63,932 nucleotides of DNA from Candidatus Melainabacteria bacterium (GTDB taxonomy: Bacteria; Cyanobacteriota; Vampirovibrionia; 2-02-FULL-35-15). The notes under the pieces are model-generated. The model was not told the DNA's origin and ran no database searches. It saw only the letters and a list, made by a program, of their open reading frames with translations. The position numbers and the translations under genes are program-made. Positions within the stretch are counted from its first letter, which is position 1, and the number at the start of each line of letters is the position of its first letter. Where the stretch lies: NCBI GenBank assembly GCA_023250155.1, contig JAHFBG010000012.1, positions 1 through 63,932 on the forward strand. Reading direction: 5' to 3'. Of this stretch, positions 17,715-26,258 are shown piece after piece.

Positions 17715-19331
17715 ATGAAAGTTGATGTCGCTGCAAAATATGATGTTGTAATAATAGGTTCTGGAATAAGCGGCTTAATATGTGCACTAGAACTAAGTCA
17801 AAGAAATAAGTCTGTTTGTCTTATTACAAAAGAAGCAATAACAGAAAGTTCAAGCCTTTATGCTCAAGGCGGTATTTCAATACCATTAAGTGAGTCCGAT
17901 AGTTTTGAAAGACATTTAGAAGATACATTAAATGCAGGCTCAAATTTATGTGATGTAAATATTGCAAAGGAAGTAATTCGTCATTCAGTAAATGCTTTTC
18001 AAAAGTTGGTTTCTTATGGTGTAAAGTTTGATTTAACCTCTGAAAATATAATTCATCAGACTAAAGAAGCTGCTCACTCTGTTCCTCGTGTAATTCATGT
18101 GGGTGGTGATGCTTCAGGAAGAATAATTACAAAAACTTTAATTGATAGGGTTTGTAGAGAACCAAATATTTCTATATCCCAAGGTGCTTGTGTTTTAAGT
18201 CTTTTAAAGGAAAGTGACAGAGTTTGTGGAGTATTAGTAGAGGATGTTGCTAGAAGTAAGTATGTAGTTTTAGCTAAGCATGTTATCGTAGCTAGCGGTG
18301 GCTTAGGAAGAATCTATAAGTATACGACAAATCCTTCAGTATCCACTGGTGATGGTATAGCAATGAGTTATAGAGCAGGTGCTGTAATTCAAGATATTGA
18401 AATGATTCAATTTCATCCAACAGTTCTTCTTGAAAAAGGAGATCCTCGTTTAATTACAGAAGCTATTCGTGGAGAAGGTGGAAAGCTAAAAAATATTAAT
18501 GGTGAGTATTTTGCTTCTAAGTATCATCCTCAGGCTGAGTTAGCGCCACGTGATGTTCTTGCTAGAGCTCTTTTAAGTGAAATGGAGAAAACCAATTCTG
18601 GATTTGTATACCTTGATGTTTCTTCTTTTAAGAAGGAATATTTTATTAATAGATTTCCTACTGTTTATAAGGAATGTATTGAGCGAAATATTGATGTGTT
18701 TGGAGTCGGAATTCCAGTCTCCCCTGCTGCTCATTATTTAATTGGTGGAATTAAAAGTGATATTTATGGAAGTACTAATATTCCTTCTTTATGGGTAGTG
18801 GGTGAAGCTGCTTCAAATGGTTTTCATGGAGCAAATAGATTAGCTAGTAATTCTTTGCTTGAATGTATTGTAGTTCCTCATTTATTGGTTGAGAAATTAA
18901 TGATGGATTCTAATTTTCATTTGCCAAGTTCTAATACTTTTAATGTTGATTTTGATCCTGAGAATTTTACAGATGTTGAATTGTTATCTTTTATAAGTGA
19001 ATTGCAGGAAAGAAACACAAAATCAATATTTCTTGTAAGAAATGAATTGGTCTTAAATGAAAATCTGATTTGGTTAAGGGATTTAATGAGTAAAGTTAAT
19101 TTAGACTTAATAAGCTCAAATATACAACTACAAGAGCTTAAAAATATGATATTACTTTCATTTCTTATGACACAAGCATCTATTTTAAGAAAACATAGCT
19201 TAGGGGTACATTATAGAGAGGATTATAAGAACTTGCCTACAGAGTTTATTCATTCTATTTTTAAAAAGGATGAAGATATTAAATGGCAAATTCAAAAAAA
19301 CAAGCCTGAGTTTGTATCAGTTTTAAAATAA
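17715..19331 (+). CDS. nadB: L-aspartate oxidase
   Basis: FAD enzyme that oxidises aspartate to iminoaspartate, the first step of de novo NAD synthesis. The FAD-binding GSGISG is at 15-20; SSLYAQGGIS, HVGGDASG and the C-terminal FAD motif HGANRLASNSLLE follow. 538 aa is normal. It is followed 24 bp later by nadA, whose enzyme consumes the unstable product, so the two form an operon. No Shine-Dalgarno; TATACT sits 7 nt before the ATG. Confidence 0.97.
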   Translation: MKVDVAAKYDVVIIGSGISGLICALELSQRNKSVCLITKEAITESSSLYAQGGISIPLSESDSFERHLEDTLNAGSNLCDVNIAKEVIRHSVNAFQKLVSYGVKFDLTSENIIHQTKEAAHSVPRVIHVGGDASGRIITKTLIDRVCREPNISISQGACVLSLLKESDRVCGVLVEDVARSKYVVLAKHVIVASGGLGRIYKYTTNPSVSTGDGIAMSYRAGAVIQDIEMIQFHPTVLLEKGDPRLITEAIRGEGGKLKNINGEYFASKYHPQAELAPRDVLARALLSEMEKTNSGFVYLDVSSFKKEYFINRFPTVYKECIERNIDVFGVGIPVSPAAHYLIGGIKSDIYGSTNIPSLWVVGEAASNGFHGANRLASNSLLECIVVPHLLVEKLMMDSNFHLPSSNTFNVDFDPENFTDVELLSFISELQERNTKSIFLVRNELVLNENLIWLRDLMSKVNLDLISSNIQLQELKNMILLSFLMTQASILRKHSLGVHYREDYKNLPTEFIHSIFKKDEDIKWQIQKNKPEFVSVLK

Positions 19332-19355
19332 GGACTTATAATTGTAGAAACAATT

Positions 19356-20378
19356 ATGGTTATTGAGCTTGTAAAAACCAATCAAGATCCTTCCTTAAAT
19401 GGTAAAAAAACTTTAAGAGATACTGATTCTCTTAAAAATCAAATTAAAGAAGCAGCAAAAAAAAGAAATGCCATTATATTAGCTCATATTTATCAAAGAC
19501 TTGAGGTTCAGGATATAGCAGATCATGTGGGTGATAGTTTAGCTTTATCTAGATTTGCAGCTAAGACAGATGCTGATGTAATAATTTTTTGTGGTGTTCA
19601 TTTTATGGCAGAAACTGCTAAATTACTAAATCCTAAAAAAACAGTTTTGCTTCCAGACTTACAATCTGGTTGTCCTATGGCAGATATGATTTCAAAAGAT
19701 GATTTGAATGACTTTAAGCAAGAGAATAATAATGCTCCTGTTGTTTGCTATATAAACTCAAGTGCTGCTGTAAAAGCTGAGTCAGATGTCTGTTGTACAA
19801 GTACTAATGCTGTAGAAGTTGTTAAGTCTTTTAGTGCTGATGAATTGATTTTTGTACCTGATAAAGGATTAGGTGTATGGGTACAAGAACAAATACCAAA
19901 TAAAAAATTGCATATTTATGATGGGTTCTGTCCTACTCACTATCAAATAACACCGAAAGATGTTTTTATAATGAGAGAAAAATATCCAGAAGCTGTTGTT
20001 ATAGCACATCCTGAATGTGATCCTGAAGTATGGCGACTAGCAGATTTTGTAGGGAGTACTTCTCAAATATATAAATTTGTTGATAAATATGAAAAAAATC
20101 AATTTATTATTTTATCTGAACAAGGTTTAGTCGCTAGAATGCAGCGTGATATGGCACATAAAACAATTGTTACAACATTTCCATTACCATTATGCCCTAA
20201 TATGAAGTACCACAAACTGGAAAATGTTTTAAGTTCTATTACTGAAAATAAGAATGTTATAGAGATTGACTCAAGATATTTTGACAGAGCAGCAGCAACT
20301 ATTCATAAGATGTTTGAAATTACAGAGTCAGGTATTAATAATAAAAATCTATGGGAAGGTCCTAAAAGAGCTACCTGA
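19356..20378 (+). CDS. nadA: Quinolinate synthase
   Basis: 4Fe-4S enzyme condensing iminoaspartate with dihydroxyacetone phosphate to quinolinate. Conserved parts: AHIYQ...DIADHVGDSLALS, SAAVKAESDVCCTS (cluster Cys), HPECDPEV (Cys) and the third Cys in PLPLCPNMK. 340 aa. Directly downstream of nadB. No nadC lies in the window. A TATAAT lies 13 nt before the ATG, which could give a short-leader internal transcript. Confidence 0.97.
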   Translation: MVIELVKTNQDPSLNGKKTLRDTDSLKNQIKEAAKKRNAIILAHIYQRLEVQDIADHVGDSLALSRFAAKTDADVIIFCGVHFMAETAKLLNPKKTVLLPDLQSGCPMADMISKDDLNDFKQENNNAPVVCYINSSAAVKAESDVCCTSTNAVEVVKSFSADELIFVPDKGLGVWVQEQIPNKKLHIYDGFCPTHYQITPKDVFIMREKYPEAVVIAHPECDPEVWRLADFVGSTSQIYKFVDKYEKNQFIILSEQGLVARMQRDMAHKTIVTTFPLPLCPNMKYHKLENVLSSITENKNVIEIDSRYFDRAAATIHKMFEITESGINNKNLWEGPKRAT

Positions 20379-20380
20379 TA

Positions 20381-20386
20381 TATAAT
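20381..20386 (+). promoter_or_regulatory. -10 box upstream of the HD-GYP gene
   Basis: A perfect TATAAT 9 nt before the ATG at 20396, overlapping the space after nadA. Implied leader of about 2-3 nt. Confidence 0.4.
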
Positions 20387-20395
20387 AAATACTTA

Positions 20396-22498
20396 ATGAG
20401 TATTGAGTTAATTAGTCAAAAAGAGCTAAATACTGAAAATAAATATTTTTGTGATCTTATTCATTGTCTTATTGAGCCAAAAAATGGAAAGCTTTGGTTA
20501 CAACAAGTATCAAATTTATTACAGCAATATATTAAGGCGAAATATTTGTTCTTACATTCATATGTTGACAACATTGTTGTGTTTTCCTCTTCAGGAGTAG
20601 CGTTCAACAATATTGTTGATGACGAATCTCTAAAATCTAAAATTACTATTCCACTTTCTGTTGAAGGTCGCCTTGAAATTGTGTGGGATTGTTCTGAAAA
20701 TAAAGATTTAGATACTTATGCAGATGTATTAAAACTTATTGCGAAATCTTTAGAGAATAGAGCAGTCTTAATATCTCAGAAACTGTCTCAAAATAGGATG
20801 GATAGTCTGCTTAGGATAAAAAATATATTGAATGCAGATATTGACTTTAAATCTATTTTGTATCAAATCACAAAAGAACTCGGTAATGCACTGTCAGTTT
20901 CTCGTTCACAGATAAAAATATTTTCTCAATCTAATGCTTCAATGTTTGATAGCAATATGACTCTTGAGGTAATTAATGATAATGTTCTTGAATCTATTTC
21001 TGTTATTCCACAATATGAATATGATTGGATTTCTACTTTAAAAAGCTCACTTTCGTTAAATGATAATGGGGTAATGAACCTGTCTAATATTGATAAAATT
21101 CCTGTAAATGAAATATCAAAAGGCATTGAGGGCTTGCTTTCTGTTAAATCTTTTTTAGGCGTGCCTATCTTTTATAAAAGTAAACCATTGGGTGTTTTAT
21201 GTTTTCATCAATGTAATTATGTTCGTGTTTGGAAGGAAAGTGAGATTCAATATTTAAATGAAGTTGCTTTTATTTTGGGACTTGTTTTGTCAAATCAATT
21301 GAAAGTGTTTGATGATTATGAATTTGATGCTTTTAATTTAGTCCTTGATTCTGACCAGTTTTTACGTGAATTAAATCATTGTCAGGTTGAATCTCAAGTA
21401 AAAAACAATCCATTTAGTTTAATACTTGTTGATATAGATGGTTTAAAAGATATTAATTTAAAAATGGGTTTTGTTGCAGGGAATTTAGTTCTTGATCAAA
21501 CTGCTCGTTATTTAAGACGCTTGCATTCTGGAAGTAATAAAATTGCTAGATATAATAATGATGAATTTGTGATTATTTTAAATAATGCTGATGGAAATGT
21601 CGCTCGTATTGAAGCCGAAAAAGTGAAGGATAATTTAAGTAATATATCTGTTTTAGGTGTTGGTCCTGTAGATTATAGTTTTTCTTTTGTTACTTATCCT
21701 ATACATGCAGATACTATAACTGAGTTATTGACCTTGCTTGAGCAATCTATGATTTTGTCAAAGTCTCGAGGAAAACTTCAAGTGTCAAGCTATGACGAAT
21801 TGAAAGGTCAAAGTAGCAAACTTTTAGAGAAGATAGTATCAATTGCTATCCCTGAAATTATTTCTAAAAAAATCAGCTTGAAAACTGGTCCAGATATTAT
21901 AGAGAATATTCAAGAGAGCTTAGCAAGACAAAGTAGTTCTTATAATGCTGATATTTTAGATTCAGTTCAAAGTTTAGTTTTGGCTTTAGATGCAAAAGAT
22001 TCTTATACTGAGGGACATAGTAAAAGAGTCTCTGAATATGCTTATTTGTTAGCTAAAAGTTTAGGTTTAGATTTACAAGAGCTTGAATGGATTCGATTGG
22101 CTGCTATGATGCATGACATAGGCAAAATCGGAATTCCTGAAAGTATTTTATGTAAACCAGCAAAACTTACAAAAGAAGAATTTGAAGTCATGAAAAAACA
22201 CCCAGTGATTGGAGCTAGAATTCTTAAGCCTATTAAGCCTCTTGAAAAGGTCTCGAATCTTGTTCTATACCATCATGAGTATTGGGATGGATCTGGTTAT
22301 CCAAATGGATTATCAAAGACAGAGGTGCCTCTTGGGGCAAGAATTGTAAGCATCGTTGATGCCTACCAAGCCATGACAAGCAATAGGCCTTATAGATCAT
22401 CACTATCTCAATCTGAAGCCATTAAAAGATTAAAAGAGGGAAGAGAAAAGCAATGGGATCCTGAACTTATTGATTTGTTCTTAGATGTTGTGTCTTAA
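20396..22498 (+). CDS. GAF / degenerate GGDEF / HD-GYP signalling protein
   Basis: 700 aa. A GAF-type sensor region (about 140-300) is followed by a GGDEF domain whose signature is NNDEF (387-391), lacking both catalytic glycines, and a C-terminal HD-GYP domain with H573-D574 (MMHDIGKIGIP), H626 (HHEYWDGSGYP) and DAYQAMTSNRPYR. The HD-GYP part looks competent to hydrolyse cyclic di-GMP, while the GGDEF part is probably inactive or only binds nucleotide. No membrane segment is seen. The sensed ligand is unknown. Confidence 0.9.
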   Translation: MSIELISQKELNTENKYFCDLIHCLIEPKNGKLWLQQVSNLLQQYIKAKYLFLHSYVDNIVVFSSSGVAFNNIVDDESLKSKITIPLSVEGRLEIVWDCSENKDLDTYADVLKLIAKSLENRAVLISQKLSQNRMDSLLRIKNILNADIDFKSILYQITKELGNALSVSRSQIKIFSQSNASMFDSNMTLEVINDNVLESISVIPQYEYDWISTLKSSLSLNDNGVMNLSNIDKIPVNEISKGIEGLLSVKSFLGVPIFYKSKPLGVLCFHQCNYVRVWKESEIQYLNEVAFILGLVLSNQLKVFDDYEFDAFNLVLDSDQFLRELNHCQVESQVKNNPFSLILVDIDGLKDINLKMGFVAGNLVLDQTARYLRRLHSGSNKIARYNNDEFVIILNNADGNVARIEAEKVKDNLSNISVLGVGPVDYSFSFVTYPIHADTITELLTLLEQSMILSKSRGKLQVSSYDELKGQSSKLLEKIVSIAIPEIISKKISLKTGPDIIENIQESLARQSSSYNADILDSVQSLVLALDAKDSYTEGHSKRVSEYAYLLAKSLGLDLQELEWIRLAAMMHDIGKIGIPESILCKPAKLTKEEFEVMKKHPVIGARILKPIKPLEKVSNLVLYHHEYWDGSGYPNGLSKTEVPLGARIVSIVDAYQAMTSNRPYRSSLSQSEAIKRLKEGREKQWDPELIDLFLDVVS

Positions 22499-22519
22499 AA
22501 TATTAAATTGTCTAAAGTT

Positions 22520-23563
22520 ATGTTAACTGTAAAAAATAAAGTAATAATTTATGCCCAAGATTCTTTTGGTGGAGAAAATGCTAAAACAGGAATTGGTTTT
22601 ATAAGCTATGGTTTATGTGAAACTGTAGCTGTTGTTGATAGAAAATTAGCTGGTCAAACAGTAAAAAATGTAATTGGTTACTTGAATCCAATCCCAATCT
22701 TTAAATCAGTTGAAGAGGCTAAGAACAGTTTTCCACAAGCAGATGTTTTATTGATTGGAATTGCACCTAGTGGTGGTCGGTTTCCCCCTGATTGGTTAGA
22801 TGATATAAAAAGAGCTATAGACTTAAAGTTAAATATTGTAAATGGATTGCATGATTTCTTGTGTAATATTCCTGAGGTTAAATCTTTATCAGAAAAAAAT
22901 AAAGTCTATATTTGGGATGTTAGAAAACCTAGAAATGATTATCCTATAGCAAATGCTAGGCTTTTAGATTATCCTATGGAAATTGTTCTAATGGTTGGTA
23001 CTGATGCAGCAATTGGTAAAATGACAGTAGCTTTAGAATTAGATAAGCTAGCTACTAAACTAGGAAAGAAATCAAAATTTATTGCTACTGGTCAAACTGG
23101 CATGATGATTAGTGGTAGTGGTATACCGATTGATGCAATTGTTGGAGATTTTATGGCTGGTGCTATTGAAGAAGAACTAATAAAAGCTGCCAATGAAAAT
23201 GTTGATATTTCATTTGTAGAAGGACAAGGTTCAATACTACACCCAGGATGGTCAGGTGTTACTTTAGCTTTATTACATGGTTCTTTGCCACATAAACTAA
23301 TTTTATGTCATAAAATTGGTAGAAAATACTTGAAAAATACAAAGATTCCAATAGAATCAATAAATAAGGTTATCTCAATATATGAAAATATGACATTGTC
23401 AGTAAGGGCTGCTAAAGTAGTAGGTATTGCTTTGAATGCATTTGGATATAGTAATGATGAGGCATCTTTAGAAATAAAAAAAATTGAGTCAGAAACTGGA
23501 CTGTCTGTAGATGATGTGATTAAATTTGGAGGAGAAAAACTACTAAAAGCATGTCTAAGATAA
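22520..23563 (+). CDS. dgcN: DgcN-like DUF1611 protein (P-loop fold)
   Basis: The family (DUF1611) has an N-terminal Rossmann-like part and a C-terminal P-loop-like part; GTDAAIGKMT (about 160-169 from this ATG) is the nucleotide/CoA loop. DgcN was described in marine bacteria as a D-glutamate N-acetyltransferase acting before the racemase DgcA, and the next gene here is of that second type, overlapping by 13 nt. An in-frame TTG at 22508 is an alternative start; I prefer the ATG because family members begin close to the first strand (NKVIIYA). Family is sure; the substrate is inferred from known pairs. Confidence 0.8.
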   Translation: MLTVKNKVIIYAQDSFGGENAKTGIGFISYGLCETVAVVDRKLAGQTVKNVIGYLNPIPIFKSVEEAKNSFPQADVLLIGIAPSGGRFPPDWLDDIKRAIDLKLNIVNGLHDFLCNIPEVKSLSEKNKVYIWDVRKPRNDYPIANARLLDYPMEIVLMVGTDAAIGKMTVALELDKLATKLGKKSKFIATGQTGMMISGSGIPIDAIVGDFMAGAIEEELIKAANENVDISFVEGQGSILHPGWSGVTLALLHGSLPHKLILCHKIGRKYLKNTKIPIESINKVISIYENMTLSVRAAKVVGIALNAFGYSNDEASLEIKKIESETGLSVDDVIKFGGEKLLKACLR

Positions 23564-24642
23564 AACTTACAGCTAGACCATTTAACTTAAGACTAAAACA
23601 TCCATTTGGTATTTCTCGAGGCACAATAACTTGTGCTAAAAATGTACTAGTAACCTTAAGTTATGATGATATTATTGCTTTTGGTGAAGCCTCTCCATCA
23701 TATTATTATGGGGAGGATCAAGAGTCTGTAATTGAATATTTGCATGAGTTTGTAAAACACAAATCAATTGAAGAATATATTACTAACATTAGAAGTTTAA
23801 AAGATGATTTAGCCAAGTTTTCATCGAATTCATATAGGAGATCGTTACCATCTGCAAGAGTAGCTCTTGAGATGGCATTTTGGGACCTCATAGGAAAAAT
23901 TGACAATAAATCTTTGTATCAATTCTTTTTTAATGATGATCCATTTATTGATAATGGATCAAGTTATGAAAATGTACCTTATACTTCATATACTATTGGA
24001 TTGGATAGTTTAATGGTTATGGAGAATAAAGTAAGGGAAGCTATTTCTGCTGGTTATAAGGTTTTAAAGCTTAAGCTGGGATTAGGTTATGAGCATGATG
24101 TTAATGTTCTAAGATCAATTGGAGATATTGTTAAAGAAAATAATTGTACGTTAAGAGTTGATGCTAATGGTGGATGGGATATTGATCTTACAAAAAAAAT
24201 GTTGGATATTTTACCAGCTTACAATGTTGAGCTTTTAGAACAGCCATTGCCACGAGGGCAATACAGCCTGTTAGCTTTAGTTCTTGATTCCACGAAGATT
24301 CCTATATTTGTAGATGAGGATTGTATTTCATATACAGATATAGAATCTTTAGCAGGAAAAGTACATGGTATAAATATAAAACTAATGAAAACGGGAAGTA
24401 TTTTAGAAGCTCATAATATGATTAGTTTAGCCAAATCATACAATTTAAAAGTTATGCTAGGTTGTATGATTGAATCTTCATGTGGTATTTCAGCTGCTGT
24501 TCATATCTCACCGTTAGCTGATTATGTTGATTTGGATGGGCATTTATTACTAGAGAGTGATCCTTTTAGCGGGTTAATGATTGAAGATAATAAAGTTGTA
24601 CCTTCTTTTGATGCTGGTTTAGGTGTCTCTTTAGTATTATAG
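23551..24642 (+). CDS. dgcA: Dipeptide / N-acyl-D-glutamate epimerase (enolase superfamily)
   Basis: 363 aa of the muconate-lactonizing subgroup. It has the KLKLG catalytic Lys motif near residue 175, metal-binding DANGGW, EQPL and DEDC, and the second catalytic Lys in NIKLMKTG. Members epimerise L-Ala-D/L-Glu from peptidoglycan or, when paired with DgcN, racemise N-acetyl-D-glutamate. Translation is coupled to the upstream dgcN-like gene, favouring the second reaction. The window also contains an LD-carboxypeptidase, so murein-peptide recycling is the alternative. Confidence 0.88.
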   Translation: MSKIKLTARPFNLRLKHPFGISRGTITCAKNVLVTLSYDDIIAFGEASPSYYYGEDQESVIEYLHEFVKHKSIEEYITNIRSLKDDLAKFSSNSYRRSLPSARVALEMAFWDLIGKIDNKSLYQFFFNDDPFIDNGSSYENVPYTSYTIGLDSLMVMENKVREAISAGYKVLKLKLGLGYEHDVNVLRSIGDIVKENNCTLRVDANGGWDIDLTKKMLDILPAYNVELLEQPLPRGQYSLLALVLDSTKIPIFVDEDCISYTDIESLAGKVHGINIKLMKTGSILEAHNMISLAKSYNLKVMLGCMIESSCGISAAVHISPLADYVDLDGHLLLESDPFSGLMIEDNKVVPSFDAGLGVSLVL

Positions 24643-24775
24643 GTATTTCTTTGTTTGAAGCTTTGTAACTTTAAAACTTGTAATACTTAGTATTTAAACC
24701 GTACCTATAAATTAAATTTTTATAAACACAGTAAAATCTATTATGTTAGTTAGAAATATATGGGAGGATATAACC

Positions 24776-25372
24776 GTGGCAATGTCAACACAAGAAAAAT
24801 CTGTAAGCACAAATGGAAGTTCAGTTGCTATTATTCACAACAATGCATCAAAACCAATTGTTGGTCAAATGGCACCACAATTTAAAGCACAAGCATATGT
24901 TAATGGAGAAATCAAAGAAATATCATTATCTGATTACAAAGGTAAATGGGTAGTTCTTTTCTTTTATCCATTAGACTTTACTTTTGTTTGCCCAACAGAA
25001 ATTTTAGAGTTCAACAAAAAAGCAGATGAATTCAAAAAGAATAATGCTCAACTTATTGGTGCAAGTATTGATAGTGTTTACTCGCATAAAGGTTGGTGTG
25101 AACAAGGTGGATTAGGCAAATTAAATTTTCCTCTTCTTTCAGATCTTACTAAGAAAATTAGTCAAGATTATGGAATACTTTTAGAAGATAAGGGTATTTC
25201 CTTAAGAGGTACATTTGTCATAGATCCAGAAGGAAAGGTCAGAGCATCAGTTGTTCATGATTTACAAGTAGGACGTAATGTTGATGATACATTGAGAGTT
25301 CTAACTGCATTTCAAACAGGTGAGCTATGTCCTGTAAATTGGAATCCTGGACAAAAAACACTAGGTAAATAA
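24776..25372 (+). CDS. Typical 2-Cys peroxiredoxin
   Basis: Thiol peroxidase that reduces H2O2 and organic peroxides. Peroxidatic Cys72 lies in FTFVCPTE and resolving Cys185 in GELCPVNW; the reducing partner is likely thioredoxin. I place the start at GTG 24776, with GGGAGG 8 nt upstream; ATG 24782 is close behind and ATG 24743 would put the Shine-Dalgarno inside the gene. About 199 aa, normal for the AhpC/Prx1 class. It is monocistronic with a clear terminator. Confidence 0.95.
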   Translation: MAMSTQEKSVSTNGSSVAIIHNNASKPIVGQMAPQFKAQAYVNGEIKEISLSDYKGKWVVLFFYPLDFTFVCPTEILEFNKKADEFKKNNAQLIGASIDSVYSHKGWCEQGGLGKLNFPLLSDLTKKISQDYGILLEDKGISLRGTFVIDPEGKVRASVVHDLQVGRNVDDTLRVLTAFQTGELCPVNWNPGQKTLGK

Positions 25373-25409
25373 CTTGGTAAAGCACCAGTTAATTATTAGT
25401 TAATGAATG

Positions 25410-25437
25410 ATAAAGCTCCTGTTCTTAGGAGCTTTAT
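25410..25437 (+). terminator. Factor-independent terminator of the peroxiredoxin gene
   Basis: An 11-bp stem (ATAAAGCTCCT / AGGAGCTTTAT) with a 6-nt loop, followed by TTGTTCT. It starts 38 bp after the stop. Confidence 0.75.
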
Positions 25438-25559
25438 TTGTTCTAGAGTATAAAAATGAATTTTTTTTAATCAATATCAAAAAGGTTAAGGTCTTAACTT
25501 TGTATGATTGAGTTTAATAATTCTAAGTAAACAATAAATTGAAAGGATTAAGATTATTC

Positions 25560-26138
25560 ATGGAACCTAAAGAAAAACTAATTAAAGGTGATGCTTCAAA
25601 TGAGCCTGCTAACTTAAAGAAAATAAGTGAGGTAAACAATTTTGTAAATGTTGAGTTTGGTAATTTAGTTATTTGTAGTGCAAATGAAGAACACGTTAAA
25701 GAGCTTGGTGAATTATGGGCAAATTTAGCAGCAATCCAACAAGTTTTTGCACCTCAAAGATATGATTTTGGTACTGAAGGAAAAGACTGGCAAGCGTTTG
25801 TTAAAAAGAAGTTAAGTAAAGAGCATAACTTATTGCTTGTCGCACAGGATAAAGGTTGTTATGAGGTTAAAGGTTTTTTATATTTACAAACGATCGTAAT
25901 ACCTTCTTCAGATTTAATCTTAAAAGGTGTTACAGAAGATATTTACACAAAGCCACAATACAGAAAACAAAATATTGCATCGAAGATGTTAAGTGTTGCT
26001 TTAAATTGGACTCATGAGCAAAATATAAAACAAGTTGATTTTGTTAGTATTGATAAAACAAGAGGATTGTCAGAATTTTATACACATTTTTTAAGCAGTT
26101 GTAAGCCTGCAGTTAATCTTGAGCTTTTGAGGGTATAG
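25560..26138 (+). CDS. GNAT-family N-acetyltransferase
   Basis: About 192 aa. The C-terminal half shows the GNAT pattern: a strand carrying TEDIYTKPQYRKQNIASKMLSVAL, i.e. the acetyl-CoA-binding R/Q-x-x-N/G-I/L-A motif, then a helix and the final strand. The substrate is unknown. ATG 25560 is chosen because AAAGGA lies upstream; a TTG at 25539 would include that site. It is followed by a heptamer-type repeat rather than another gene. Confidence 0.8.
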   Translation: MEPKEKLIKGDASNEPANLKKISEVNNFVNVEFGNLVICSANEEHVKELGELWANLAAIQQVFAPQRYDFGTEGKDWQAFVKKKLSKEHNLLLVAQDKGCYEVKGFLYLQTIVIPSSDLILKGVTEDIYTKPQYRKQNIASKMLSVALNWTHEQNIKQVDFVSIDKTRGLSEFYTHFLSSCKPAVNLELLRV

Positions 26139-26140
26139 AA

Positions 26141-26235
26141 ACTAGCGTTCAGCGGATAGCGTTTAGTAGAACAATTAGGATTTAGAACTGTTCTATGTTC
26201 TTGTCCTACCTATCCGCTAACCGCTCTACGCTAGT
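26141..26235. repeat. Inverted element made of 7-nt tandem units
   Basis: The left arm has AGCG at 26144, 26151 and 26158 (AGCGTTC, AGCGGAT, AGCGTTT, then AGTAGAA). The right arm has CGCT at 26215, 26222 and 26229, i.e. the same units in inverse. ACTAGCG/CGCTAGT and GCGGATAG/CTATCCGC pair, with a further AGAAC/GTTCT dyad inside. Richer in GC than its surroundings. Confidence 0.7.
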
Positions 26236-26246
26236 TCTCTCTACGC

Positions 26247-26252
26247 TATAAT
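26247..26252 (+). promoter_or_regulatory. -10 box at the edge of the repeat (leaderless)
   Basis: TATAAT, then 6 nt, then ATG 26259. It directly follows a further CTACGCT copy of the repeat unit. Confidence 0.5.
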
Positions 26253-26258
26253 CTAAGT

